Origin: Typha latifolia
Lineage: Eukaryota > Streptophyta > Magnoliopsida > Poales > Typhaceae
Reading direction: 5' to 3'
Assembly (NCBI GenBank): GCA_019914945.1
Contig: CM034103.1
Span: 13,392,001 to 13,456,000 of the forward strand
DNA: 64,000 bases
This document shows positions 25,001-35,274 of this stretch, piece by piece. The position numbers and the translations under genes were made by a program. Position 1 is the stretch's first letter. The number at the start of each line of letters is the position of its first letter. A model generated the notes under the pieces. That model was not told the origin of the DNA, ran no database searches, and saw nothing but the letters and a program-made list of their open reading frames with translations.

Positions 25001-28000
25001 TTTTACTCAGAAAAGCTCCGACAGTATGCAACATTGAAAAGAAAAGAAGACGAGTCAGGAAACAGGTGAAGCAAATGACAATTACTTCCTAAGGTTCATC
25101 ACAAGACCGACAAGTGGCTGAGACGATCGTGCAAGAACAGCTCCAGTCCCTACATAAGCCACCAATAGTAAGTTTTGCTACATAATTTTGAATAAATACA
25201 AAGACTTTCCATTATATATTTAATGTGTCAAGTTTCAACAATATCATTCATAAATGTTAAAGAATGTCTTAACCAATATAGAAAATAGAATTATAGAATA
25301 GATCAATGCCAAGTGATATTGATAAAGAACGCCAAGTCAATCTAGTAGTGTAATGAACATTTCAATGAATAAACCAGCAAACCTTTGACTGGTTTATGAA
25401 CTGGGATACTAAAAGATGAGTTGCATGACCCATTGAATTTATTAGTAAATCAATCAATTTTCCAACCCCCTTCAATGCAGAGGAGCATGAAAAATGGCAT
25501 TGATCTTCAATTCATGAAGAAATTACAAATACAGTTGAAAGACCGTGTATGTATATATATAAGAATGACTAGATAAAGAGAGGGAGTGCATGAGCATAAT
25601 GATGCTAAAAACATGAGATGCATCAGCTCACATACCAGAGTCAGTCCAAGAAATCACAGGCAACCGTTTGCTCGAGCGGAAAATAGAAGCTTGTAGTAGA
25701 TCTTCATCACTAATATAAGAAAGTAAACACACAACTAAGGAGGCAACTAGTTGAAGATACAGAAGTTTCAAGAATTAAAACATAAAGAAGAGGTTTTAAT
25801 ATCTCATTACTGACAAATGATAGTATACCAAGAACATGACTTGCATAAAAGTACCTGATACCCTTCGGCACAATCAACATAGAAGGATAAGTTGGACAAA
25901 ATGAATAGCTACTGTTAATTGCAGTAATTCTCCACCAATCATTGGATAGTGTGAGTCTTTCAACCTCAATTGCATTGCTTGGTACATGCAAAGGCTTTTT
26001 CCCTAGAAGACGACAATACTCTTCAAATAGCCGCAACTTGGGGTTTGTATTGTTAAACTTGGAAGGACCACAAGAGAATGTATATAGATCCCATAGTTGT
26101 GCAGGCTTTGTGTATCTCCATAAGGCGTCGACCACTGCATGTCTCTGTAAGTTGCATTCCACATACCAGCTCTTACTCAATAAAATACTCATGGTACAAG
26201 ATAAACAACATATTTAGAAGTCCATAGCTTGAAATTCCAATTCTAGCATTGTCACAATAATTTTTCCCCATTTAGAAAGAAATTCCATGCTTTGTAGGTG
26301 CTAAAGCATGAAAATATGATCATTTTTCTTCCTTCAATTGGATAAAGCAGAAAGAGGGTAATAAGCCAAGCATTAGTTGTCATGACATAATAGTTCATGT
26401 GCCAAGGAAGCATATGGCAAGAGAAGGCCTTCCAAGCTAAAAAGAAGGCTACAATGTTATTCTTAGGACCCCTTCTATATATAAAGTAACTGATTTTTAC
26501 TGTAAGTAGGTTATTAGCATGAGATCATGTTAAATGGGCATTAAAGGAAAAGAGTTACACCTTGCAATCTGTGCAAACTAGAAATATAAACCCAAGTCTT
26601 AGGCATCACGAATTTAGTATGTTAAAGTAGCTGCATCATTAAAGGCATAAGTAATATATACAGCTAAGAGAAAAGTCAGATAACACATAAAGCAGTAAAT
26701 TACAAATTATAAAAGAAAAAAAAAGTTTCTTGGGAATGACCTGAATAGTTCTAGGCCGAAAACCAAAAATGATAATTCTCATATCTTTACCTGTAAAGTT
26801 AAAAAAAAAATTTAAGAGAATGAGTTTATCACAAAACAAATCTAGTTAAAGCTGAAATGCATATCTTTTATCCATAGAGAAACAATTGGCTGAGAGCATG
26901 ACAATAAAGGAAAACCCTGTTCTCGTAAGAATTCAGCAAGAAAGTTACATGTGCTGAATAACTTCTATATCAACATTATTCGCATGCTGAATAACAATGT
27001 TACACAAGATCCAGGATGCAAAAACCTTAGTTGAACAAGCTTGCCAAAATTATAACATCTATATCAAAAAGGAAAAAAAACGGCATCGTGTTGTGGAGAG
27101 TACACAGTTTATTTTCTAAAATGTATTTATCGCTGATTGAGTGATGACAACAAAAGCCCCTATGTTATGTACTTATATCCATATTTATTATAAACAACCT
27201 CTCATGTAACTTTTTATGGAAGATCCTCAGAAGCAACCATGCATGTCCACTTCCATGAAAGAATAGGAGGATTGCTCAACTACAGTACATAAGTTATTAA
27301 AAATGTCATCACCTCCTTGCAAAATTCCCTACTCTCATTCATCACAATACTCTTTATGTATTCTTTTTGACTCCCATACTTCCATGCCTAGTCAAAGTCT
27401 GTTTGTCTTACTAAGTGCAAGTTAAATTTCAGATTAGACCAGAAAAAACCTTCGTATGTTGTATTGTCCTGCACCAGTGTTAGTAAGTAAACTTGTGGTG
27501 ACAAGTTCAGTAATAAATTAAGTATTGAAGAAAGAACCTCAGTAAGTATGAGAAAAGTACACACATATTTGTCTCTGCTGCAAAACAGGTACTCTTCAGC
27601 AGAATAAAATAGATTATCAGCTACTTTTTTGTAGCACTGAGTGCTAAAAAGAAAACAATCAAGATCAAATCATGTAAAGTTCAATCATAGACTTGCACTT
27701 GGAACCTTGATTCCACATTTAATTGCCTATGTGGTTTTATGAAAACTGAAATTCATGGTATTTAAGAAAATGAGTGTACTAAATATCAATAATCAAGGAG
27801 CATACCAACAACTTGAAGAAGTTCGCGTGGTTGCATCTTATCAGACTGACGTGAAGCCGAAGGAATCTTCACATCCTAAAAGAAGTAGTAATTTAATTAG
27901 AGAGAACATTTCTTTCATTTTTTAAAGAGTAATCTAGTATTTTATTCCTAGACAGCATAAGCACCTAAAACAAGCAAACTGTGATAACCTGTACAAAAAT

Positions 28001-31000
28001 TCATGAGTCGAAACTAGGAGTGGCAGAAATTGACCCGATCTGATAACTCGACACGATAACCTAACTCTTAATCGGGTTTGGGTTTAGTGTAATTGGGTTC
28101 AGGTCATAAATGGGTCAACCCACCTAACTCATTTTATAATCAGGTTGTGTTCGGGTTTATACCACTGAACCGTTTTGACCCGTTTAAATATATGGGTCAG
28201 GTCGGGTCAACCCGATATATATATATATATATATATATATAACCTAATATCTAAACCTAAATACCTAATCCCTCACCTCACTCACTCACCTACTCTCTTT
28301 TTCTCCTAGCAGCTGCCTCATTCATTTCTCACTCCCACTCTTTATCTTTTCCTCATGCCGCCGCCTCCCACTCCCACTCTTCCTCACACTGCCGCCCTCA
28401 TCTACTACTTGAAGCGCCTCCACCCCGCCCCAACTGGCAATGGCAGAGTCGAGTCCATGCTCCAATCGAGTGTGTTGACCGATGCCTCGCCCCCACCACC
28501 GACGACAGACTCATGTCCTCCTTCCCCCTACTCCACCCGAGGCAGAAGGAGAAGCACTTCAGCTTTTCCTTGTGGTGGTGGTGTTAGTAATGGAGATGGG
28601 TCTTGACCTTGGCCTTGGAGATCTATGTACTTACTGATTTTTGTCATTTCTTGTTGTAATATCAAGATAGGTGGGAGAATCGGTGGGTTAAATCTGACTA
28701 GAAGTAAGATGAGAACACAGCAGGTGAATGGAACTATACATATGGTAAATGGGATGCAGATCCCGAGGATAAAGGTAATCATTTTCCTGTCGTTGTAATT
28801 TACAACTCTGCATAAAGCAACTTCCATTGAGTTTTACTTGTTTGTTAATGCTATTCTTTTCGAACTTTGGTCGGCAGGTATCCATTGGATACCGATTGTA
28901 ATAGTGCCTATAGTGGTAGTCATTATCTTAGCAACTTGCAGCTTTCTATGGTGGAAGTATAGAAAACAAATCAAGGGTAAAGATTTAGCACTATGCTAAT
29001 CAATGAGAGTTAAATTATGATGGAATACTTCTTAATTTCGACTACAAATTTGATCTAAAATTTTGTGATTGGATTAAAGCAGATTTCCTGCAAAATGGTG
29101 GGAAGAAAGAATACTTGTTATCTGGTAATCGTTCTCAAATTGAGGCCAAAATAGATTTCTCAGGGCCAAGTCAATAAGGAGAAGAATGGGGACGAAGGAA
29201 AATAGCAATGGCTACTAGTAATTTCAGTGATTCAAATAAGCTTGGACAAGGTGGATTTGGCCATGTGTACAAGGTGAACAATCTGAAAACTGCCAATGAT
29301 TAATCTTTCAGATGTATAAGATCATTATACAAATAATCACTAGACGGTTGTCTTTTACAGGGACTGCTACCCGGAGGGTAAGAGATAGCTGTGAAAAGGC
29401 TTTCAAGGAGCTTTGGTCAGGGCAAAAAGGAGTTCAAGAATGAAGTCATATTAATTGCAAAGTTGCAACACAGAAGTCTAGTCAGATTAATAAGCTGCTG
29501 CATTGAAGTTATGGGATTGTCATAGGATTGTTAGATTTGTTATAAATGTCATGAGATTGTTAGATTTGAGAGTTAGAACTAAAACTTGTTGTATAAATTT
29601 GTTGTAAACTTTGTTTTAAATTTTGTTCCATGCAATTTATTGTATGAAATTTGGTTAAGAGTTGGAACTTTGTTCTAAACTCTAAACTTTGTTGTATAGA
29701 TTTTTGTTATGGTAAATTAATAGAATTGTAATTTTGATGTTGTATGAGTTTCGAGTTGAAAATAGATTATTTTGTTTGTAAGATAAATTAATAAATATAG
29801 AATTTTATATATGATTTATTAAACGGGTTAAACGGGTCGTGTTAACGTATCGGGTTAACCCGATCCGTTTATTAAACGGGTTAGATGAGTCGTGTTAGCG
29901 TGTCAGGTTAATCCGACCCGTTTATTAAATGGGTTAGATGAGTCGTGTCGTGTTACCCGTTTAATAATCAGGTTATGTTCGTGTTTACTAAATACAACCT
30001 ATTTATTAATCAGGTCGTGTTCATGTTAGGGTAAAATTGACCCGATCCGAACCCGCTTAACCCAACCCGATTACCACCCCTAATCGAAACTATATGACAA
30101 AATATGAAAACCAAAGTACCACTTTTTGTGTGTGTGTGTGTTTTTTTTTGGCTAGTTTTAAGAGAAATGTGATTACCAGAAAAGGTTTCCATAAGGTCTA
30201 GAATGGCATTGTTGGATTTTTAGTAACTTGGGTTTAGTAACCAACCCCCCAACCAGAAAAGGTAAAAATTGGCCAATTCATTGGCTTTTGATATCAGATA
30301 GATACTTATAGTTTGTGTAGATCAAATAATGGCAACTCAAAGTTGTCAAAAACCAAAGTTGTCTAAAAATTCTGTGCCATTTCATGGCACTGCATACAGA
30401 TAGAAGGATCATACATATCATGGTATATATCATTAGACAATCCAAAACAAGAGGGAATGAATTCATCTAGCACACTTACATCAGTAAACTTCTCAATTGT
30501 AGTCAAAGGTATCGTGCCAAGTGCAATTACCCCCTGGTTTACCTGGCTCTGCAATAAAGTTTAAAGATATAAAAGTATAAGAAGGGAATATCTGAATGTC
30601 TTGCTGAAATTAGGCATGAAATAAGCCACATAAAAAAGCAACATTATACAAGCTTCAATCCAAAGAAAAATTAAGTATTCCTTTAGGATCAACAAACAAC
30701 ATATTAAGTAGATGTAATCTACTAAAACATTGGTTATATTCGAAGACGCTAAGACTAAGAGAATATGCAATCAATCATTGTACAGCATTTAGCTACCCCA
30801 ACAAAAACAACTGAACAATCAAATCAGCAGCGATATATATATATATATCTTATGTCAAAGCTGCCTCCAAGTAGGAAGAGCACTTCAATGTCTCTTTGAT
30901 TATTCCAAAGGTAATGCAGCAAAGAAAGTAATAAGTCTACGAATGCACCACAATATACATCATCCTTACCACAAAAAGAAGGCGGAAATTTGTCACTGAC

Positions 31001-33476
31001 AAGGTACCTGCCTCATCTGTATTTAGTAGAACCACACCATGTCCCTAGCAATAGTTAACAAAAGCAGATTATTAGTGCAACTGCACAGTAAGCAGCCTAG
31101 AAATGAAAATATTTTTTTCTCATTACATCAGCTTACTAGATCTTCCTATATTACGCAGAGACAAAACAATTAAGAATTTAAGATGAAAAAGAAAAACTTT
31201 ACTTAAGCTCAAACAATTCTTGTTCATAATTGAGCAGGAACATCCATGGCAAACAACAGAATAAATGTTGGAAATCTGCTTAATCTGAAGTTTAATTTCT
31301 ATTACCAAGGCAGGAGGTAAAGAAATCACTAACACCTCATACTCTCATAGCATAATGTATAAATCACCAAGACAAACACAATAACATTGTCTGATCAATT
31401 TAGTATAATTTCTGGTTTTCTAGTGCCTCATAGCATAATATATAAATAGCTTAACTTCTTATCTGTCCACAACATGTATCATAGTAAAGATCATAATATC
31501 GTTGATTCCTCGATGAAATGCTTAATAAGGTGGATAATACCATGCACCAAGAGACAACTTGAGTAGCTGCAGAAGAAGTTCACCACCAACGACAAGATCT
31601 ACAAGATCCCATATCTGAAGTAAATTATCATATATTTTGCATCTGCACATGGAACCCTATTGAGACAGAATAAAAGACTCATCTAAGCCAACTATATCAC
31701 AGAAAATAATGCTGCTCGGTTGGACTAGAATCTATATAATCGAGCAATCCATTTTACATCATACTAGTAATCTTAATTATCCTCTCCTTATGAACTACCA
31801 TACTCTGTAGTAACCAATCGGCCCTCATTAGACTAATGAGTTTTCCTGAAGTATTCTCACGGAGATTATATAAATAAAAAATAAAAAAAAAACTCATTGA
31901 ACTGCTGATCATGTAAAAAGCATCTTATAAAAGGTTCTTCACATGATAAGTTGAAAAAAAGGGTAGATTGCCATAAAAAAATACTAAACAATATGGAGGG
32001 AGTTTAGATTTTATTCCCAACATATAACCATGACACTTTGATACACGTTTTCAGTATTTGAGTTCACCTATAACTCCTTGGAGATATAGTCAAATCAGTG
32101 ATGTTTTCGTCTACATGAAGTTTATCACTGGACTGCCCTTGTAATCGATTTTTCTAGCTCAATTTGAATCATATTTCGACACATCGCGATTGCATTAATT
32201 TTTCTTGTCTAATAAATATCGAAGATCAGAAACCGCATCATTCGGATGTTGCTACATCAACCTTCAAATTTGTTGAGAAAGTAATCATGTGAAGATCATC
32301 CTATCATCATCATGATCGAGGCTCGAAGTTTTGTCTTTTTTAACCAATATATCAAATATCTTATCAATCTTATTAATCTAGATTGCTGGTCAATCATACT
32401 GCTAATCATGATCAAATATTTTGTCAATCTTATTAATTTTGATCGGTGGTCAATCGCACTGCCAATCATAATTATATATCTTGTCAATCTCATTAATACT
32501 GATCGGTGATCAATTGCATCGTCACTCTTGATCTAATATCTTGTAACCTTGATCAGTGGTCAATCGTACTGCTAATCTTGGAAAGGTGTCGTGTTAATCT
32601 TAAATGGTAGACAATTGAGCTATTCATCTTCTAGGAAGTCTGAGGGAGTATGGTTGTCAAAAGTGAGACTTTCGATACTAATGTATAATCTATAGGTATT
32701 CAGGGGACAGTTTTAATACACTTGAACTCCATCTACTCTCTTAAAAAATAGAACTTTCTCCAAGCCTATGAAAAGCTTTTCTCATTCTCTTTTTGTATAA
32801 TTACCTGTTCACTCCTTTTTCTCTCTGTTTCAAAAAAAAAAAATTGTACTTCCACAAGTACAAAACACACTAGAACCGCAAATGTCATTTTTTGACAAAG
32901 CCAAAGAGTCAGTCTAATTCCCTTCTTTGGCTTTCTACATCATACGTAAAACAAAACTATTCATTTCCATTTTTACCTTGAAACTTTCCTGCTCACACCT
33001 CCAAGACAATTCCAAAATTATTCACCATAACAAATTATCAAACATTCTGCCTATAGTGATACTGAAAAACTCGACACCACCAAATCCCTGCTTCACCTTC
33101 AACACTAAGTGCACCATAAAAGGCACATGATTGGGAACCCAAATCAGACAGAAAGATGAATTTCCGGAAAAAAAAAAAAGTGGTCGATATCAAAGAAAAA
33201 AAAAATCCTAAAGGATGATGAGTTCGAATTGGAATTTAGAAAAGGCGAAGAAGTCACACCTGAACAATGACCTCCTCCGCCTCCAGCAGAAACTCGTCCA
33301 TGCCATGCGTCGGCGATCTCGAAACGGGCTGCAATCGGCACGGGAAAGACACACGTAAGCGCACAAAAACTAAAAACAAATCGAGAAGGAATTGAAAGCC
33401 CTAGCCTTGAGGAGAGAGGGGGTAGTACATCGATTTGGGTCCATTCTAGGGCATCCCAAGTCGCCGCCCCATCCAT
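13009..33476 (-). CDS. MTM1: Myotubularin-type phosphoinositide 3-phosphatase
   Basis: Removes the 3-phosphate from PtdIns3P and PtdIns(3,5)P2 on membranes; Arabidopsis MTM1 acts in stress and drought-related PtdIns5P signalling. 826 residues (Arabidopsis about 840). Nineteen coding exons, in gene order: 33476-33429, 33328-33260, 31044-30970, 30548-30480, 27875-27806, 26790-26741, 26144-25855, 25709-25636, 25149-25086, 24974-24918, 20947-20848, 20744-20631, 18419-18250, 17317-17233, 16220-15990, 14877-14818, 14734-14670, 13972-13693, 13518-13009. All phases agree. The start [16 protein letters not shown] is preceded by an in-frame stop. Exons 2-6 form the PH-GRAM part ([26 protein letters not shown]). 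The catalytic CX5R loop [10 protein letters not shown] is joined across exons 13-14, with Cys416 and Arg422 present, so the enzyme should be active. Exon 19 gives a charged coiled-coil tail ending [18 protein letters not shown]. Large introns carry three hAT insertions and a minisatellite. Confidence 0.95.
14482..14635. repeat. Fold-back with perfect 22-bp arms in MTM1 intron 17
   Basis: The arm at 14482-14503 (starting CACTGTTTCACCAAGG) is the exact reverse complement of 14614-14635 (ending CCTTGGTGAAACAGTG). The 110-base interior continues with weaker pairing, for example ATACCCAC against GTGGCAT and AATATTT against AAATATT. The size suits a plant microRNA-like hairpin or a small MITE. No target-site duplication is obvious at the arm ends. 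It lies in intron 17 (13973-14669). Confidence 0.6.
19110..19812 (+). mobile_element. Deletion derivative of the hAT element, MTM1 intron 12
   Basis: The right half (about 19590-19812) is clearly related to the 3' end of the large hAT element at 24640-24840: it has the same TTTTTAGACTTCATAT block, the same poly-T/A spacing, and a diverged GATCCTGATACCAAGTTCC terminus. The left part shares the TAATTGAT.TCC..CTGCCT region found 5' of the transposase gene. No transposase coding sequence remains. The ends are too diverged to define a target duplication, so the limits are approximate. It lies in the intron between exons 12 and 13. Confidence 0.6.
21125..24840 (+). mobile_element. hAT-superfamily DNA transposon, MTM1 intron 10
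   Basis: Bounded by perfect 11-bp terminal inverted repeats AGGTTCCCAGT (21125-21135) and its complement (24830-24840). GC-rich subterminal sequence repeats short CGGCCGA/TCGGGATCGG motifs on both sides. It encodes a decayed transposase on the plus strand, opposite to MTM1. The 8-bp duplication expected for hAT elements is not recognisable, which suits an old insertion. The right end lies only about 75 bases from the 5' splice site of MTM1 exon 10. Confidence 0.85.
21747..24618 (+). pseudogene. hAT transposase pseudogene (BED-DUF659-dimerisation)
   Basis: The order of pieces is that of a plant hAT transposase. A BED zinc finger lies near 21785-21930 (C-x2-C spacing in [14 protein letters not shown] and a following H..H/C part). 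A DUF659 region lies near 22480-22760 ([21 protein letters not shown]). A middle region runs from about 22910 to 23270 ([17 protein letters not shown]). The hAT C-terminal dimerisation domain is near 23790-23960 ([17 protein letters not shown]). A Tyr/Gln-rich tail runs 24079-24618. The frame is broken by several stops and shifts, for example a stop after VNNS at about 22014 and TAG at 22603-22605 where the family has the Trp of its CDGW motif. It cannot make a working protein. Confidence 0.85.
28015..30082 (+). mobile_element. hAT-type element carrying a kinase gene fragment, MTM1 intron 4
   Basis: The ends TAGGAGTGGCA (28015) and TACCACCCCTA (to 30082) are inverted and match the TAGGGGTGGCA-type termini of many plant non-autonomous hAT elements. 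They are flanked by the 8-bp duplication GTCGAAAC (28007-28014) and ATCGAAAC (30083-30090), one mismatch, the length typical of hAT. Subterminal regions are full of ACGGGT/ACCCG and GGGTTAACC repeats. There is no transposase. Instead, the interior carries a proline-rich GC-rich segment and exon-intron pieces of a receptor-like kinase gene. This is a Pack-TYPE (gene-capturing) element. It contains an AT dinucleotide tract at about 28217-28241. Confidence 0.85.
28708..29507 (+). pseudogene. Captured receptor-like kinase gene fragment
   Basis: Four exon remnants with intact GT..AG introns: up to 28774 ([17 protein letters not shown], extracellular), 28878-28976 (a transmembrane helix [18 protein letters not shown] then basic WWKYRKQ), 29083-29273 (juxtamembrane, ending with the kinase glycine loop [12 protein letters not shown]), and 29361-29507 (EIAVKRLSR with the ATP-binding Lys, then [20 protein letters not shown]). 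In-frame stops interrupt it (TAA after GPSQ near 29175; TAA in place of the codon before EIAVKRL near 29379). It stops before the catalytic loop. Sequence style is that of S-domain or cysteine-rich receptor kinases. It is non-functional as a kinase. Confidence 0.8.
32341..32580. repeat. 60-bp minisatellite in MTM1 intron 2
   Basis: About four degenerate copies of a 60-base unit. The core TTGTCAATCTTATTAAT is followed by GATCGGTGGTCAATCGCACT and CTAATCATGATC-like sequence at 32341, 32401, 32461 and 32521; the fourth copy has lost about ten bases. Because 60 is divisible by three, both strands show open frames (minus 32296-32493, plus 32312-32509), which I do not regard as genes. Confidence 0.85.
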
Positions 33477-33559
33477 CGTCGCGAATCGCCCAAGGAACCC
33501 TAGGGCTTCTTCGTGCCTTCCGTCAAACTATTGCTCTCTCTCCCTTTGCTTTGCGTTGC

Positions 33560-34468
33560 TTTGCTTGTGTTTGATGAAATGTCGAACAAGACAAGTATAT
33601 GAATACAAAAGTTCTATATAAATGAGGAGTTATTACATATTCCTTAAAACCCATAGGGCTTTATTGCATATATGTCCTCCGGAATCCGGAGCCATGTTGA
33701 CCAAGGATAAACACATGTTACAGTATTCTATATCTTTTCCTTTATCCACTCCTTTATTGGAGATAATTTATTAATAAAAAATTTAAATAGTTGACATTGT
33801 TTTTAGGGTAAAATGCATTATCATTCTATATAATTTTTTACCAAATTGGTCCATTATACATATTCGCTAATAAACGTGCCAAATTATCAAACTGCAAATG
33901 TTATATTTTTTAGACAAATTAATTAGGGAGAAGATAAATTTAGGCATTTTTAGAGATTTATTATATTTAATATAATAAGATATTTTAGTAATTCAGGTCA
34001 GCTAATTTGGATAGATAGAGAGACTGAGGAGTATAATAATTTTACGCATAAATACATAAAAGATAAAATATAATTAATCTTTATTTCAACTTCTTTTCCA
34101 TGAGCTCTCTTATTTAATATATTTCAAATTTATTTTTAAGGATTTTTGTTTATTCCATGACCTACATATTTTTGAGGCATTTGACAAAAAAACCTTAAAA
34201 CTTTTTAAATAATAAGATTAGACGAACTTAAAGTAATATCTCAGCAGCGTTTAGTTCGGAGTAATAATTTAATGACGTACATAATTTAAATTTTAAACTA
34301 GGCAACTTAGTATGTTGGTTAAAGTTTGATGAGATTTTTAGCATTTTTCTATCTAGCGAGGATTAGCTTTTTGTTCAACCAATTTAACGATGGAAAAAAA
34401 ATTATTGTTAGTATGTAGAGTTTATGACGTAACTATATGTAATGATTATTCCCGTCATTTAATAACTA
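33560..34468. other. Spacer upstream of MTM1
   Basis: No gene seen. The first part contains the MTM1 promoter and 5' leader on the minus strand, with AACCCTAG/AGGGCTT telo-box-like motifs at about 33496-33508. A stretch beginning near 33805 (GGGTAAAATGCATTATCATT) resembles a MITE end, but I found no partner. Confidence 0.4.
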
Positions 34469-34540
34469 GTCGTTGTAGTATAGTGGTGAGTATTCCCGCC
34501 TGTCACGCGGGTGACCCGGGTTCGATCCCCGGCAACGGCG
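34469..34540 (+). tRNA. tRNA-Asp (GTC)
   Basis: A 72-base cloverleaf. The seven-pair acceptor stem GTCGTTG pairs with CAACGGC (one G-T pair), followed by discriminator G. The D-arm is AGTATAGTGGTGAGTATT. The anticodon stem CCCGC/GCGGG encloses GTC at 34502-34504, and the T-arm is CCGGGTTCGATCCCCGG. No intron. Four T residues, a pol III terminator, follow near 34550. Confidence 0.97.
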
Positions 34541-34619
34541 TTAAGATATTTTAGTTTTGATTTTGATTTTGATATTGCATAAAATGTTAAAATGGAAGTA
34601 AAAGGAGATTAAATTAGAG

Positions 34620-34692
34620 CGATCGCGATGGGACTCGAACCCACAATCTCCCGCTCCGGAGGCGAGCGCCTTATCCATTAGGCCACGCGATC
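34620..34692 (-). tRNA. tRNA-Arg (CCG)
   Basis: A 73-base cloverleaf on the minus strand. The acceptor GATCGCG pairs with CGCGATC, discriminator G. The anticodon stem CTCGC/GCGGG has loop CTCCGGA, giving anticodon CCG (reads CGG, arginine). The T-arm is TGTGGGTTCGAGTCCCATC-like. It is convergent with tRNA-Asp, 79 bases away. A T-rich terminator follows its 3' end on the minus strand. Confidence 0.95.
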
Positions 34693-35274
34693 ATTTTTCA
34701 CTTTTGAATTAATTATTAAATAATTCAAAATATCAACATTGTCAAATTCACACTGTCCTTCTTATCCTTCTCTTGGCCGCCGTCTCTTTCCCCGTAGTAG
34801 CCCATGGAGTTTGCCTGCCACGGATCAGCCTGATTCAGTCGAACGGAGTAGTAGTCCAACTAATTAATCCAGGAGGCACTCATGTTCATGGCGACTAAAT
34901 TGTATTTACCCTTAATTTCCAATATAGTTTTACATGGTAGTTTTCGAATATATAACATTAATAAAAAGAAATCCATAGTCAATTAAGACTCATTTGCTAT
35001 TTGAAAATATAAAAACCTCAACCCATTTAAGTAGCAGAGTAGTGACTACAACAATCTTGCAAGGCTGGTGATAAACATATTTTGCCTTTCAAGTATGAAC
35101 GGTTGCCAAACATTTACAAGAACCAATCCAATCGGGAGATTGCAAAACAACATACTTACACACCGAATATCAAATATTTGATATATATATAACTTGATTC
35201 TGTATCATTCTTACTGAGAAAGTAAGCTACAAACTTTGGCCTTCTTGTTAGCCTTGCCATCCAAGATCCCATCA
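34693..35274. other. Spacer and 3' region of the CHUP1-like gene
   Basis: AT-rich and without a recognised gene. The right part should be the 3' untranslated region of the minus-strand CHUP1-like gene. Confidence 0.4.

Noticed and set aside
32296..32509. 65-residue open frames on both strands
   Set aside because: Both are products of the 60-bp minisatellite, whose period is a multiple of three.
33144..33259. Extension of the MTM1 first-exon frame through the following intron
   Set aside because: The frame continues by chance past the GT at 33428. The conserved protein requires splicing to 33328 and then 31044, and phases agree with that.
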